A DNA stretch of 20,321 nt from Sphingomonas sp. (GCA_025935515.1 JAICVC010000018.1:1-20321); one strand, 5' to 3'. Shown: positions 1 to 8,019, counted from the stretch's first letter. Notes: a model not told the origin generated them from the letters alone. Numbers and translations: made by a program.

Positions 1-2
1 AG

Positions 3-824
3 ACCGAGGTCGCGCGCCAGCTCGCCTCGGTCATGGGCATCCCGCTGCAGCGTTTCGACATGTCCGAATATATGGAGCGCCACTCGGTCAGCAGGCTGAT
101 CGGCGCGCCTCCGGGCTATGTCGGCTACGACCAGGGCGGGCTCCTGACCGACGCTGTCGACCAGCATCCGCACAGCGTGCTGCTGCTCGACGAGATCGAG
201 AAGGCGCACCCCGACCTGTTCAACATCCTGTTGCAGGTGATGGACAACGGCAAGCTCACCGACCACCACGGCAAGACAGTCGATTTCCGCAACACGATCC
301 TGATTATGACCACCAATGCCGGCGCGTCCGACATGGCGCGCGAAAGCATCGGCTTCGGCGCCTCGTCGCGCGAGGACGCGCAGGAGGATGCGGTCAAGAA
401 GATGTTCACACCCGAGTTCCGCAATCGCCTCGATGCGATTGTCCCGTTCAGCTACCTGCCGCCGGCGGTGGTCGCGCGGGTCGTAGACAAGTTCATCCTC
501 CAGCTCGAGCTGCAGCTCGCCGACCGCAACGTGCACATCGAGCTCGATGACGAAGCGCGGCAATGGATCGTCGATCGCGGCTACGACAAACTGTATGGCG
601 CGCGGCCGATGGGCCGCCTGGTCCAGGAGAAGATCAAGCAGCCGCTCGCGGAGGAACTGCTGTTCGGCAAGCTGGTCAACGGCGGCGAGGTCAAGGTGCG
701 AATCAAGGACAATGCGCCGGCCTTCGAGATCGTCCCAGCCGCGCCCAAGCCGTCGAAGACCAAGCCCAAGCCGAAGGCGGTCAAGAAGAAGGCCGGCGGC
801 GAGGAGGCTCCGGCGGCCGAGTAG
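3..824 (+). CDS. clpA: ATP-dependent Clp protease ATP-binding subunit ClpA (C-terminal part, 5' end cut by window)
   Basis: ClpA is the AAA+ unfoldase that feeds N-degron and adaptor-delivered substrates to the ClpP peptidase in the cytoplasm. The frame is open from base 3 and 273 residues are visible, covering most of the second AAA+ module. The sequence enters just after Walker A and continues with RFDMSEYMERH, then GAPPGYVGYDQGG (pore-loop region), Walker B (LLLDEIEKAHPD), the sensor region MTTNAGA, and the sensor-2 segment GARPMGRLVQEKI. A ClpP-docking IG(F/L) tripeptide lies in SIGFG at about 348-356, which separates ClpA from ClpB. The last 30 or so residues are a Lys/Pro/Ala-rich tail, longer than in E. 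coli ClpA. No clpS is in view because the upstream side is missing. The gene converges on the SRPBCC gene at 905; a weak GGCTG/CAGCC stem near 847-866 is the only terminator-like structure in the 80-base gap. Confidence 0.96.
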   Translation, partial: TEVARQLASVMGIPLQRFDMSEYMERHSVSRLIGAPPGYVGYDQGGLLTDAVDQHPHSVLLLDEIEKAHPDLFNILLQVMDNGKLTDHHGKTVDFRNTILIMTTNAGASDMARESIGFGASSREDAQEDAVKKMFTPEFRNRLDAIVPFSYLPPAVVARVVDKFILQLELQLADRNVHIELDDEARQWIVDRGYDKLYGARPMGRLVQEKIKQPLAEELLFGKLVNGGEVKVRIKDNAPAFEIVPAAPKPSKTKPKPKAVKKKAGGEEAPAAE

Positions 825-904
825 ACGTCGCCCCCTCCGTGTCGACGGCTGGGCGACGGCTCAGCCCGCTCCGGTACTGATCTTCGTGGACCGGCTGGTT
901 CGCC

Positions 905-1438
905 TCAGCCGAGCGCCTTTTGGACCGCATCGCGGGACCGTCCGTGTAATTCCCAGAAGTTGCGCACGCTGCGGCCCGCGAGCCGCTCCTGCAGGACGGT
1001 GAGGTGCGAGTTCCAGCCGCTTCCGAAGTCCTGGGCGCCGGTGCCGCTGACAATACCGCTGTGAGTCAGCACGAGCCGCGTGCGGTCGCCGTCAGCGAAC
1101 AGCTCGTAGCTGACGTTGCCGTTCTTGCCGCCCTGGAAGGTTGTCTCGAGCAGGCGCGGCGGCTCGAACCGAATGACTTTCTCGTTCCAGGTCTTGCCTT
1201 TGAACTCCGCGTAACTCTCCGGGTAGGGCACGTCGTCGTCAGACAGGTTGTCATGGTCGTTGAGCAGCTCGAACTCGCTGTTGGGCCTGGCGTCGGTTCC
1301 GCCCATGAACCATTGTTGCCGCAGCCCTGCTTCTGTCAGGTAGCGCCAGACTTTGTCCACCGGCGCGTCGAGCAGGCGCTCGAGTCGGATTGCATCGGGA
1401 GCAATGCGCTCAACGGGCTTGGTCATCAGTTCGGTCAT
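905..1438 (-). CDS. SRPBCC / AHSA1-like domain protein (distal gene of ArsR operon)
   Basis: The product has 177 residues and a single START-like SRPBCC domain of the Aha1 C-terminal (AHSA1) type. It opens with the typical strand and helix IRLERLLDAPVDKVWRYLTE, has a central segment SYELFADGDRTRLVLTHSGI, and ends with a helix that closes the pocket (GWNSHLTVLQERL). Proteins of this fold bind hydrophobic ligands in a cavity; despite the family name, most bacterial members have no shown Hsp90 link and their ligands are unknown. The ATG at 1438 is preceded on the minus strand by GGAG at good spacing. Its start lies 29 bases inside the upstream SRPBCC gene, so the two are probably translationally coupled in one ArsR-led operon. 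Confidence 0.88.
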   Translation of the reverse strand: MTELMTKPVERIAPDAIRLERLLDAPVDKVWRYLTEAGLRQQWFMGGTDARPNSEFELLNDHDNLSDDDVPYPESYAEFKGKTWNEKVIRFEPPRLLETTFQGGKNGNVSYELFADGDRTRLVLTHSGIVSGTGAQDFGSGWNSHLTVLQERLAGRSVRNFWELHGRSRDAVQKALG

Positions 1439-1877
1439 TCTTCTTCTCCATGTGCAAGCCGAGGGTATTGAGGATCATCGTCCAGCCGTGCCGCACAGGT
1501 TCGGCGTAGGAAGCCCATTCGGGCGGAATTTCGTGGGTCAGCGTCAGCCGGCAGCCGTCCGGCGCGTCGGCGAGATCGACCGTCACCTTCGACCATTCGC
1601 CTTCCTGGGTTCCGGGACCGCGGAACAGGAACGCTAGCCGGCGCGGGCGATCGATCTCCAGGAATTCGCCGTGATGCTCGGCGTCGCCATCGGCACGGCG
1701 ATCGACGATCAGGAACCGGCCGCCGACCCGGGCATCGATGTCGCAGCGGACAATCTGGCCTTCGGGGGTCGCGAACAGGAAATCGCTCGCCTCCTTGGGA
1801 TCCAGCCAGGCGTCGAACACCCGGCTCGACCGCGCCGCGATGTCGCGGGCGACGGTGACGATCGCGGGGCCGCTCAT
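1410..1877 (-). CDS. SRPBCC / AHSA1-like domain protein (middle gene of ArsR operon)
   Basis: This 155-residue protein is a second SRPBCC domain of the AHSA1 type, distinct in sequence from its downstream neighbour. Typical features are VTVARDIAARSSRVFDAWLDPKEASDFLF at the N-terminus, GGRFLIVDRRADGDAEHHGEFLEID in the middle, LTLTHEIPPEW and the closing helix HGWTMILNTLGLHM. I chose the ATG at 1877, with a GGGGAAGG Shine-Dalgarno sequence just upstream, rather than a longer frame reaching 1961. The ATG overlaps the stop of the ArsR gene in an ATGA. Regulator-SRPBCC pairs of this kind are common in bacteria; the ligand is unknown. Two consecutive SRPBCC copies under one ArsR regulator could be an old tandem duplication that has diverged. 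Confidence 0.88.
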   Translation of the reverse strand: MSGPAIVTVARDIAARSSRVFDAWLDPKEASDFLFATPEGQIVRCDIDARVGGRFLIVDRRADGDAEHHGEFLEIDRPRRLAFLFRGPGTQEGEWSKVTVDLADAPDGCRLTLTHEIPPEWASYAEPVRHGWTMILNTLGLHMEKKNDRTDDQAR

Positions 1878-2206
1878 TCGGCCTTCCCCTTGTCGCCTTC
1901 GACCAGCGCCTGAAGCCGGTCGAGGCGCATCGTCCAGAATTTCTCCCACTGCCGGAGCCACCGCTCGGCTTCCTCGAGCGGCTTGGCCTCGATGCTGATC
2001 ACGTGGGTGCGGCCGACCTTGCGCCGGGCGATCAGGCCAGCACCCTCCAGTACTTTCACATGCTTGGACGCGCCGGCGAAGCTCATCGCGAATGGCTCGG
2101 CCAATTCACCAATGGATTTGTCGCCTAGTGCCAGGCTTGCGAGCATCCCGCGCCGGGTCGGGTCGGAAAGCGCCTGGAAGGTCGCATCGAGTCGATTCTC
2201 AACCAT
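1874..2206 (-). CDS. ArsR-family winged-helix transcriptional regulator
   Basis: The 110-residue product is a single winged helix-turn-helix domain. It starts with the family signature FQALSDPTRRGMLASLA, followed by the helix-turn-helix at residues 31-58 (SIGELAEPFAMSF then SKHVKVLEGAGLI) and the wing at 59-70 (RRKVGRTHVI). No ELCV(C/G)D-type metal-binding cysteine motif is present, so it is not an arsenic or zinc sensor; it belongs to the metal-independent ArsR group often found with SRPBCC genes. The C-terminal helix (EEAERWLRQWEKFW) probably dimerises. It is the first gene of a three-gene minus-strand operon and probably represses its own promoter at 2215-2243. Overlap with the next gene is four bases. 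Confidence 0.93.
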   Translation of the reverse strand: MVENRLDATFQALSDPTRRGMLASLALGDKSIGELAEPFAMSFAGASKHVKVLEGAGLIARRKVGRTHVISIEAKPLEEAERWLRQWEKFWTMRLDRLQALVEGDKGKAE

Positions 2207-2214
2207 GCGGTTAA

Positions 2215-2243
2215 ATATTGCGGGGGCGGACCGATATTGTCAA
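2215..2243 (-). promoter_or_regulatory. Probable sigma-70 type promoter of the ArsR-SRPBCC operon
   Basis: On the minus strand a perfect TTGACA (2238-2243) is followed after 17 bases by CAATAT (2215-2220). Only eight bases separate this -10 element from the ArsR start codon at 2206, so transcription would begin at or next to the ATG and the mRNA would be leaderless or nearly so. The motif ATATTG (plus strand) occurs twice here, at 2215-2220 and 2234-2239, 19 bases apart; these repeats overlap the promoter and could belong to the autoregulatory operator. The local AT content is clearly higher than in the surrounding genes. Confidence 0.6.
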
Positions 2244-2344
2244 CCGATTAGTTTAATGACGTTCGTCGGTCCGTCGAGAACAGCCTTGCCACTCCTTCTC
2301 GAAAGTTGAATCGTGCGCGCCTTCACTCCGGAGGGGATTTCGCC

Positions 2345-4435
2345 TTGCGCAACGTCAAGCTTTCGCTCGCCCTGCTGGCCGCCACTTGCCTCGCCGCGCC
2401 CGTCGCCGCTGCTCCGGCCGACGCGCCCAACCCGATGTTCACCGGCCGCGACCTGTTTGACCTGAGCGCCGCCTCAGACTCTCAAATCAGCCCCGACGGC
2501 CGCACGATCGCGTATGTCCGCCGCTCCGCCGACATCATGACCGACAAGGCGCGCTCGTCGATCTGGCTGATCAATGTCGCAACCGGCGAGCAGCGTCCGC
2601 TCGCAGCGGGCACAGGCGATCATTTCAGCCCGAAATGGTCTCCCGACGGCCGCCGCCTCGCTTATGTCTCGAGCGCGGAGGGCGGCGCGCCACAGCTGTT
2701 CGTGCGGTGGATGGATACCGGCCAGACCGTGCGCGTGACCGGCCTTCCCGACAGCCCGCAGGCCCTCGCCTGGTCGCCCGACGGGCGGCGCATCGCTTAT
2801 TTGATGAACGTCCCCGATGATGGGCCCAAGCTCGGGTCGGCGCCCGAAAAGCCCGAGGGCGCCAGCTGGGCCAAGCCGCTGCAGGTCATCGACAAGGTGA
2901 CCTATCGCGCGGACGGGGCCGGCTATCTGAAGCCCGGGTTCGACAAGATCTTCATGGTCGAAGCCGACGGCGGCGCGCCGCGTCAGCTGAGCTTCGGGGC
3001 CTATTTCGACGGCCCGCCTGAATGGACCCGCGACGGACGCGCCATCGTCTTCAGCGCCAACCGCAACGCCGATTGGGAGCTCGCCGGCCGCGAGAGCGAA
3101 ATCTACCGGCTCGACATCGCGTCGGGTCAGCTGACGCCGCTCACCAACCGCAAGGGGCCCGATACCGGGCCGGAGGTCTCGCCCGACGGCCGCCAGATCG
3201 CCTTCATCGGCTTCGATGATTCGCCCAAGGCGTTCGAACAGGCGAACATCTACGTGATGCCGGTGAACGGTGGTCCCGCCCGCCAGGTCGCGCCGGGCCT
3301 CGACCGCGACATCAACCAAATCGACTGGGCGCCCGACGGCCGCGGCGTCATCGTCGGCTATGAGGAGAATGGCTCGGTCACCATCGCTCGAGTGGGGCTC
3401 GATGGCGGCGTCCGGCCGATCACCCGGGACGTCGGCGGCGGCTCCTACGACCGGCCCTATGCAAGCGGCGGATTCAGCGTTGCGAGAAGCGGCGCGGTCG
3501 CTTTCACCGTCAGCCCGATCGACCGCCCTGCCGACGTCGCAATATCCACCGGCGGCGCCATGCGGCAACTCACTCGCCTCAACGATCTCAACCTCGGCAG
3601 CAAGCGGCTCGCCAGCCTGCGAACCCTCGACGTCAGAGCGCCGGACGGCGGCAGTGTCCCTTCATGGCTCATGCTTCCGCCGACCTATCAACCCGGGCAG
3701 CGGGTGCCCATGATCCTCGAGATTCACGGCGGTCCCTACGCCTCCTACGGGCCGCACTTCTCGACCGACTATCAACTCTACGCCGCCTCGGGTTACGCCG
3801 TCCTGTTCACCAACCCGCGCGGCTCGACCGGCTACGGCCAGGCGTTCGCCGACGGCATCGACAAGACTTATCCCGACAGCGACTTCAACGACCTGATGGC
3901 CGCGGTCGATGCGGCCGTCGCGAGCGGCGTTGCCGACCCCAACAATCTGTTCGTCACCGGCGGGTCGGGCGGCGGGATCCTCACCGCCTGGATCGTCGGC
4001 AAGACCGACCGGTTCAAGGCGGCCGCCGCGCAAAAACCGGTGATCAACTGGACCAGCATGGCGCTGACCGCGGATGGGGTCCCGTTCTTCGCCCGCTACT
4101 GGATGGGCTCGATGCCGTGGGAGAATTACCAGTCCTACTGGTCGCGCTCGCCGCTAAGCCTCGTCGCCAACGTCAAGACACCGACGCTCGTCGTCGTCGG
4201 CAGCGAGGACTTTCGAACGCCGGACAGCGAGGCCGAGCAATTTTATGCCGCGTTAAAGCTCAAGGGCGTGCCGACGACCTTCGTCAAGGTGCCTGACGCG
4301 AGCCACGGCGGAATCGCCGCGCGCCCGAGCCAATCGGCGGCCAAGGCGGCGGCGATCATTGCCTGGTTCGACCGGTACCGCTCCAAGGCGCCGGTGGCAT
4401 CGAACGACGGGGCTTCCCCGACCGTCGCGCACTAG
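2345..4435 (+). CDS. Exported S9-family peptidase (prolyl oligopeptidase / acylaminoacyl-peptidase type)
   Basis: A serine peptidase that probably degrades short peptides in the periplasm or outside the cell. I place the start at the TTG at 2345, eight bases after a strong GGAGGGG (2330-2336). It gives 696 residues beginning with a classical signal peptide (VKLSLALLAATCLAAPVAAA). An in-frame TTG at 2306 lacks a comparable ribosome site. Residues 40-400 contain repeated PD40/WD40-like blades (ISPDGRTIAYVR, WSPDGRRLAYVS, WSPDGRRIAYL) forming a beta-propeller. The C-terminal alpha/beta hydrolase domain carries the triad: Ser541 in GGSGGG, Asp622 in GSEDFRTPDSE and His654 in DASHGG, with the Ser-Asp-His spacing usual for S9. 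The M28 peptidase gene follows after 80 bases, so both may serve peptide uptake. Confidence 0.94.
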   Translation: MRNVKLSLALLAATCLAAPVAAAPADAPNPMFTGRDLFDLSAASDSQISPDGRTIAYVRRSADIMTDKARSSIWLINVATGEQRPLAAGTGDHFSPKWSPDGRRLAYVSSAEGGAPQLFVRWMDTGQTVRVTGLPDSPQALAWSPDGRRIAYLMNVPDDGPKLGSAPEKPEGASWAKPLQVIDKVTYRADGAGYLKPGFDKIFMVEADGGAPRQLSFGAYFDGPPEWTRDGRAIVFSANRNADWELAGRESEIYRLDIASGQLTPLTNRKGPDTGPEVSPDGRQIAFIGFDDSPKAFEQANIYVMPVNGGPARQVAPGLDRDINQIDWAPDGRGVIVGYEENGSVTIARVGLDGGVRPITRDVGGGSYDRPYASGGFSVARSGAVAFTVSPIDRPADVAISTGGAMRQLTRLNDLNLGSKRLASLRTLDVRAPDGGSVPSWLMLPPTYQPGQRVPMILEIHGGPYASYGPHFSTDYQLYAASGYAVLFTNPRGSTGYGQAFADGIDKTYPDSDFNDLMAAVDAAVASGVADPNNLFVTGGSGGGILTAWIVGKTDRFKAAAAQKPVINWTSMALTADGVPFFARYWMGSMPWENYQSYWSRSPLSLVANVKTPTLVVVGSEDFRTPDSEAEQFYAALKLKGVPTTFVKVPDASHGGIAARPSQSAAKAAAIIAWFDRYRSKAPVASNDGASPTVAH

Positions 4436-4446
4436 CTAGTCGCTGA

Positions 4447-4493
4447 GTCGCAACCTTTTGCCGAGCCGGCCTGTTTTCAGGGCCGGTCGCGAC
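4447..4493 (+). other. Nested inverted repeat between the S9 and M28 genes
   Basis: An inner stem CCGGCC (4466-4471) and GGCCGG (4481-4486) encloses a nine-base loop, and an outer GTCGC (4447-4451) pairs with GCGAC (4489-4493). It sits just after the S9 stop codon and before the ribosome site of the M28 gene. No U-rich tract follows, so it is not a standard intrinsic terminator. It might weaken read-through or protect an mRNA end. Confidence 0.4.
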
Positions 4494-4515
4494 GCATGCT
4501 CGTGAATGGGGAAAT

Positions 4516-6261
4516 ATGATGAGGACATCCCGCTGGTTCGCGGCAAGCGCCTTCGTGCTCGCCGCCACTTCCGTTTCCGCCGCATCGATCGGCAGCTTCA
4601 GCCCGTATCGCCTGTCGGAAATCGACAAGACCATTTCGGCCGACGACTTCCAGGGCCGCGGAGTCAACACGCCCGCCGAGACCAAGACCGTCAATTACAT
4701 CGTCGACCAGTTTCGCTCGGCCGGCCTGCAGCCGGGCGGCGACCTGGTGAACGGTCAGCGCCGGTGGACGCAGGACGTGCCCCTGCTTCAGTCGGACTGG
4801 ACCGCGGCGCCCCAAGTCACCCTCAACCTGGGCAACGGCCAATCGCTGCCGCTGACCCAGGGCGACCAGATCTCGCTCCGCGCGCCGATGAACGGCCAAA
4901 CCGCGCTCAACCTTTCGAACGTCCCGCTGCTGTTCGTAGGCTACGGAGTGTCCGCGCCCGAGCGCAACTGGGACGATTTCAAGGGCCAGGACGTCAAGGG
5001 CAAGCTGATCGTCGTCCTCGTCAACGATCCCGACTTCGAGGGCGGCGAAGGCGATTTCGGCGGCAAGGCGATGACCTATTACGGCCGCTGGACGTACAAA
5101 TATGAGGAGGCGGCGCGGCGCGGCGCGGCGGGCGTGCTCATCGTCCACGAGACCGCGCCCGCCTCCTACGGCTGGAACACGGTCAAGAACTCCAACACCA
5201 ACACCATGTTCGACATCGTCCGCCAGAACCCAGCCGGCGAGCACACCGCGTTCGAAAGCTGGATCCAGCTGCCACTGGCCGAACAGATTTTCACTGCGTC
5301 GGGGCTCAACTTTGCACAGGCCAAGGAAGCCGCGAAACGGCGCAACTTCCAGCCAATGCCGCTGAAGGCGACGTTGAGCGCGAGCGGCCAGGCGAAGGTC
5401 GCGACCATCACCTCACACAACGTAGTCGGCCTGCTGCCCGGCAAGAAATACCCCAACGAGACGCTCATCTATTCGGCGCACTGGGACCATCTCGGCGTCG
5501 GCCGGCCTGACGCGAATGGCGACAACATCTATAATGGCGCGGTCGACAACGCGACCGGCATTGCTCACCTGATCGAGCAGGGCCGCCGCTTCGCCCTCGA
5601 GCCACGGCCCGACCGGTCGGTCGTGTTCCTCGCGGTCACGGCCGAGGAGAAGGGCCTCCTGGGCAGCGAATATTATGCCACCCACCCCATCTACCCGCTC
5701 GCGACCACCGTCGGCGTGCTCAACACCGATTCGATGGGCGTCTGGGGTCCGGCGAAGGACTACAGCATTTCCGGAACTGCCAAGCTCGGCCTGCTCGACG
5801 ACCTCATCGCCGCCGGTAAGGCGGAAGGCCGCACCTTCACGCCCGACCCGCACCCGGAAAATGGGGGATTTTACCGTTCCGACCATTTCTCGTTCGCCAA
5901 GCAGGGCGTCCCGGCAATCAGCTTCAAGCCCGGCCTCAACCTGGCGAAGGGAGGCATCGCGCGGGGCGAAGCGCTCGACGCCGACTATACGACCAAACGC
6001 TATCACCAGCCGGACGACGAGTTTAACCCGCAGTGGGATTTCCGCGGCATGGCCCAGGATGCCAACCTGCTGCACATCGTGGGTGAGAAGCTCGCCAACT
6101 CGCGCGAATGGCCGAACTGGAGCGAGGACAGCGAATTCCGCGCGGCCCGCGACCGCTCAGCAGCGGACCGTGGCGCAGCTGCGCCCGCTCCCGCCGCCGT
6201 GCCCGCCCCCGCTCCGGCCCCCCCACCCGCAAGCCCGCAAAAGGGAAGCGAACGCGGATGA
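4516..6261 (+). CDS. Exported M28-family zinc aminopeptidase with PA domain
   Basis: A di-zinc metallopeptidase of family M28, expected to remove N-terminal residues from peptides in the periplasm. The 581-residue product starts with a signal peptide (SRWFAASAFVLAATSVSAAS). A protease-associated insert lies at about residues 130-240 and the catalytic domain at about 300-530. Expected zinc ligands are visible: His322 and Asp324 in HWDHLG, the bridging Asp344 in GAVDNATG, catalytic Glu377 and ligand Glu378 in TAEEKG, Asp405 in NTDSMG and His457 in RSDHFSF. The last 30 or so residues form a low-complexity Ala/Pro tail that is not part of the fold. Two ATGs stand in tandem at 4516 and 4519, after GGGG. 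It is downstream of and co-oriented with the S9 peptidase. Confidence 0.94.
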   Translation: MMRTSRWFAASAFVLAATSVSAASIGSFSPYRLSEIDKTISADDFQGRGVNTPAETKTVNYIVDQFRSAGLQPGGDLVNGQRRWTQDVPLLQSDWTAAPQVTLNLGNGQSLPLTQGDQISLRAPMNGQTALNLSNVPLLFVGYGVSAPERNWDDFKGQDVKGKLIVVLVNDPDFEGGEGDFGGKAMTYYGRWTYKYEEAARRGAAGVLIVHETAPASYGWNTVKNSNTNTMFDIVRQNPAGEHTAFESWIQLPLAEQIFTASGLNFAQAKEAAKRRNFQPMPLKATLSASGQAKVATITSHNVVGLLPGKKYPNETLIYSAHWDHLGVGRPDANGDNIYNGAVDNATGIAHLIEQGRRFALEPRPDRSVVFLAVTAEEKGLLGSEYYATHPIYPLATTVGVLNTDSMGVWGPAKDYSISGTAKLGLLDDLIAAGKAEGRTFTPDPHPENGGFYRSDHFSFAKQGVPAISFKPGLNLAKGGIARGEALDADYTTKRYHQPDDEFNPQWDFRGMAQDANLLHIVGEKLANSREWPNWSEDSEFRAARDRSAADRGAAAPAPAAVPAPAPAPPPASPQKGSERG

Positions 6262-6467
6262 GCGAAACGCTCGAGCCTGCTCTTCCCGATCATCTCAATG
6301 AGCAGGCCGAGCAGCTTGATGCACGCGGCCGGCCCGGACTGCGAGCAAGGCCTGGTCCACTGCGCGCTCGCGAAGAGCATTTCGGAGCGATCGGCCGAGG
6401 CCCGGTCCGGGTGAAAAGCCTGAAGGCGCTGCTCGAGATGCTGGAGCAGGCGGTCGAACAAGCGTAA
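6258..6467 (+). CDS. Doubtful small ORF (69 residues) following the M28 gene
   Basis: An ORF starting with an ATG that overlaps the M28 stop codon as ATGA, an arrangement typical of coupled genes. The 69-residue product (MSETLEPALPDHLNEQAEQL at the start, LKALLEMLEQAVEQA at the end) resembles no family I recognise and has no signal peptide or membrane segment. Third codon positions are only about two-thirds G/C, well below the neighbouring genes. The reverse strand over the same bases has about 80 percent G/C at third positions and a more protein-like composition (for example SEMLFASAQWTRP), but its frame has no stop before 6003 and would run antisense into the M28 gene. Either could be the remnant of a decayed gene; I am not confident that a protein is made from either strand. 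Confidence 0.25.
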   Translation: MSETLEPALPDHLNEQAEQLDARGRPGLRARPGPLRAREEHFGAIGRGPVRVKSLKALLEMLEQAVEQA

Positions 6468-6500
6468 GCGCCCCCTGCTGTTCAGCGAGGGAGACGTTCG

Positions 6501-7148
6501 ATGGCCGACCTTATCTTCTACACCAACCCCCAGTCGCGCGGGCAGACCGTCCGCTGGATGCTGGAGGAGGTCGGCCAGCCCTATGAGGATGTGATCCTCG
6601 ACTATGCATCGACCATGAAGGCAGAGCCCTATTTGTCGATCAACCCGATGGGCAAGGTTCCGGCGATCAAGCACGGGGACAAGGTCGTCACCGAAGTCGC
6701 TGCGATCTGCTGCTACCTCGCCGATGCCTTTCCGGAGGCGCGGCTGGCGCCGCCGCCGGCCGAGCGGGCCGATTACTATCGCTGGATCTTTTTCACCTCG
6801 GGCCCGGTCGAGGCGGCTTTCAGCAACAAGGCGGCCGGCTGGGAGCCGACTCCCGAGCGCCAGCGGATGTTCGGCTACGGCAATTACGATTTGGCCATCA
6901 ACACCCTCGAGAAGGCGCTTTCCGGCCGAGAATATATCGCCGCCGACCATTTCACCGCCGCGGACCTGTTCGTCGGCGCGAACATCAATTTCATGCTCGC
7001 CTTCAAGCTTCTCGAGCCGCGCGAGGTCTTCGTCGATTATGCCCGGCGCATGACAGACCGCGACGCCTACCGGCGAGCCAAAGACATCGATTCGAGCCTG
7101 ATCGCCGAAGCGCAGTCGACGCGGCCCGCCCCTCAGCCTGCCGAGTAA
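6501..7148 (+). CDS. Glutathione S-transferase family protein
   Basis: A 215-residue cytosolic-type glutathione S-transferase, which would conjugate glutathione to electrophiles or use it in thiol chemistry. Residues 1-80 form the thioredoxin-like domain (LIFYTNPQSRGQTVRWMLEE), with the cis-proline at Pro54 in GKVPAI and the glutathione-binding turn at Thr64-Glu65. A putative catalytic or glutathione-contacting residue is Ser12. Residues 90-200 form the all-helical domain, including the N-capping segment FTAADLFVGANINFML that is conserved in the superfamily. No signal peptide is seen. The ATG follows GAGGGAGA at good spacing. The next gene begins four bases after the stop, so the two are very likely one transcript. 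Confidence 0.93.
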   Translation: MADLIFYTNPQSRGQTVRWMLEEVGQPYEDVILDYASTMKAEPYLSINPMGKVPAIKHGDKVVTEVAAICCYLADAFPEARLAPPPAERADYYRWIFFTSGPVEAAFSNKAAGWEPTPERQRMFGYGNYDLAINTLEKALSGREYIAADHFTAADLFVGANINFMLAFKLLEPREVFVDYARRMTDRDAYRRAKDIDSSLIAEAQSTRPAPQPAE

Positions 7149-7152
7149 CGCG

Positions 7153-8013
7153 ATGGACAAACGAACCCGCCAGCAAGCCATCGAACTCTACGACCGCTTC
7201 ACCCACGAGGGGATGGAGCGCCGCGCCTTCATTTCGGAGATGGCGAAAATTGCCGGCAGCGTCGCCGCTGCCGAGCTGCTGATCACCGGCATCGCTGCCT
7301 CGCCCGCCGCTGCCGCCGTGATCCCGCCCGATGACAAGCGCCTCACCACGCGGACCCAGACCCTCACTGGCGGGTACAAGGCCTATGTCGCCGAACGGCG
7401 GACGCGATCGCTCAAGCCGACGGTCATGGTCATCCACGAGAACCGCGGCCTCAACGACCATATTCGCGACGTCACCCGCCGGCTCGCCGTCGCGGGGTTC
7501 CGCGCGGTCGCGCCCGATATGCTCTCGCTCTCCGGCGGAACGCCGGCGAACGAGGACAGTGCGCGCGACGCGATCGGCAAGCTGGATGTCGGCAGATCGG
7601 TCAATGACGCGGTCGCAATGGTCGGCGAGCTCAAGAAATCGAGCCGCGGCGGCAAGGTCGGCGCGGTCGGCTTCTGCTGGGGCGGCGCGTTCGTCAATCG
7701 CCTCGCGGTCGCCGCGGGCGACAAGCTCGACGCCGCGGTGCCTTATTATGGCCCTGCGCCGGATCCGTCCGAAGCGCCGAAAGTCGAGGCGCCGATGATG
7801 ATCCACGACGCGGGCCTCGATACGCGCGTCAACGCGACCTCATTTCCGTGGGTCGAAGCCCTTCGGAAAGCCGGCAAGAAGGTGAGATTCTTCCTCTACG
7901 ACGGCGTCAATCATGCCTTCAACAACGACACCTCGGCCGAGCGCTACAACAAGCCAGCGGCCGATCTCGCGTGGAAGCGCACGCTCGCCTTCTTCCGACA
8001 ATATCTCGGCTGA
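7153..8013 (+). CDS. Dienelactone hydrolase family protein with Tat-like signal
   Basis: An alpha/beta hydrolase of the dienelactone hydrolase family, 286 residues. The triad residues fit: Cys175 as nucleophile in GFCWGG, Asp223 in GLDTRVN and His254 in GVNHAFNND, together with Glu96 in VIHENRG, which in the classic enzyme interacts with the nucleophile. The N-terminus is unusual for the cytosolic enzyme: about 20 charged residues precede ERRAFISE and then a long hydrophobic, Ala-rich stretch ending in an SPAAAA cleavage-like site, which together read as a twin-arginine signal. A periplasmic location is therefore likely. The natural substrate is unknown; family members hydrolyse dienelactones, carboxylesters or related lactones. 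It is probably cotranscribed with the glutathione S-transferase. Confidence 0.9.
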   Translation: MDKRTRQQAIELYDRFTHEGMERRAFISEMAKIAGSVAAAELLITGIAASPAAAAVIPPDDKRLTTRTQTLTGGYKAYVAERRTRSLKPTVMVIHENRGLNDHIRDVTRRLAVAGFRAVAPDMLSLSGGTPANEDSARDAIGKLDVGRSVNDAVAMVGELKKSSRGGKVGAVGFCWGGAFVNRLAVAAGDKLDAAVPYYGPAPDPSEAPKVEAPMMIHDAGLDTRVNATSFPWVEALRKAGKKVRFFLYDGVNHAFNNDTSAERYNKPAADLAWKRTLAFFRQYLG

Positions 8014-8019
8014 TCGGCT

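Noticed and set aside
2474..3568. Long minus-strand ORF (364 codons) inside the S9 peptidase gene
   Set aside because: It is the antisense frame of a well supported gene in GC-rich DNA; the translation shows no domain and is rich in Arg, Ala, Gly and Asp as expected for a shadow frame.
6181..6240. Low-complexity Ala/Pro-coding stretch considered as a tandem repeat
   Set aside because: The bases show no regular repeat unit; it is a biased linker or tail of the M28 protein.
6003..7181. Minus-strand ORF of 392 codons across the M28 end and the glutathione S-transferase gene
   Set aside because: Mostly antisense to two convincing genes. Only its middle part (6262-6467) has gene-like codon use, and that is reported separately as an ambiguous remnant.
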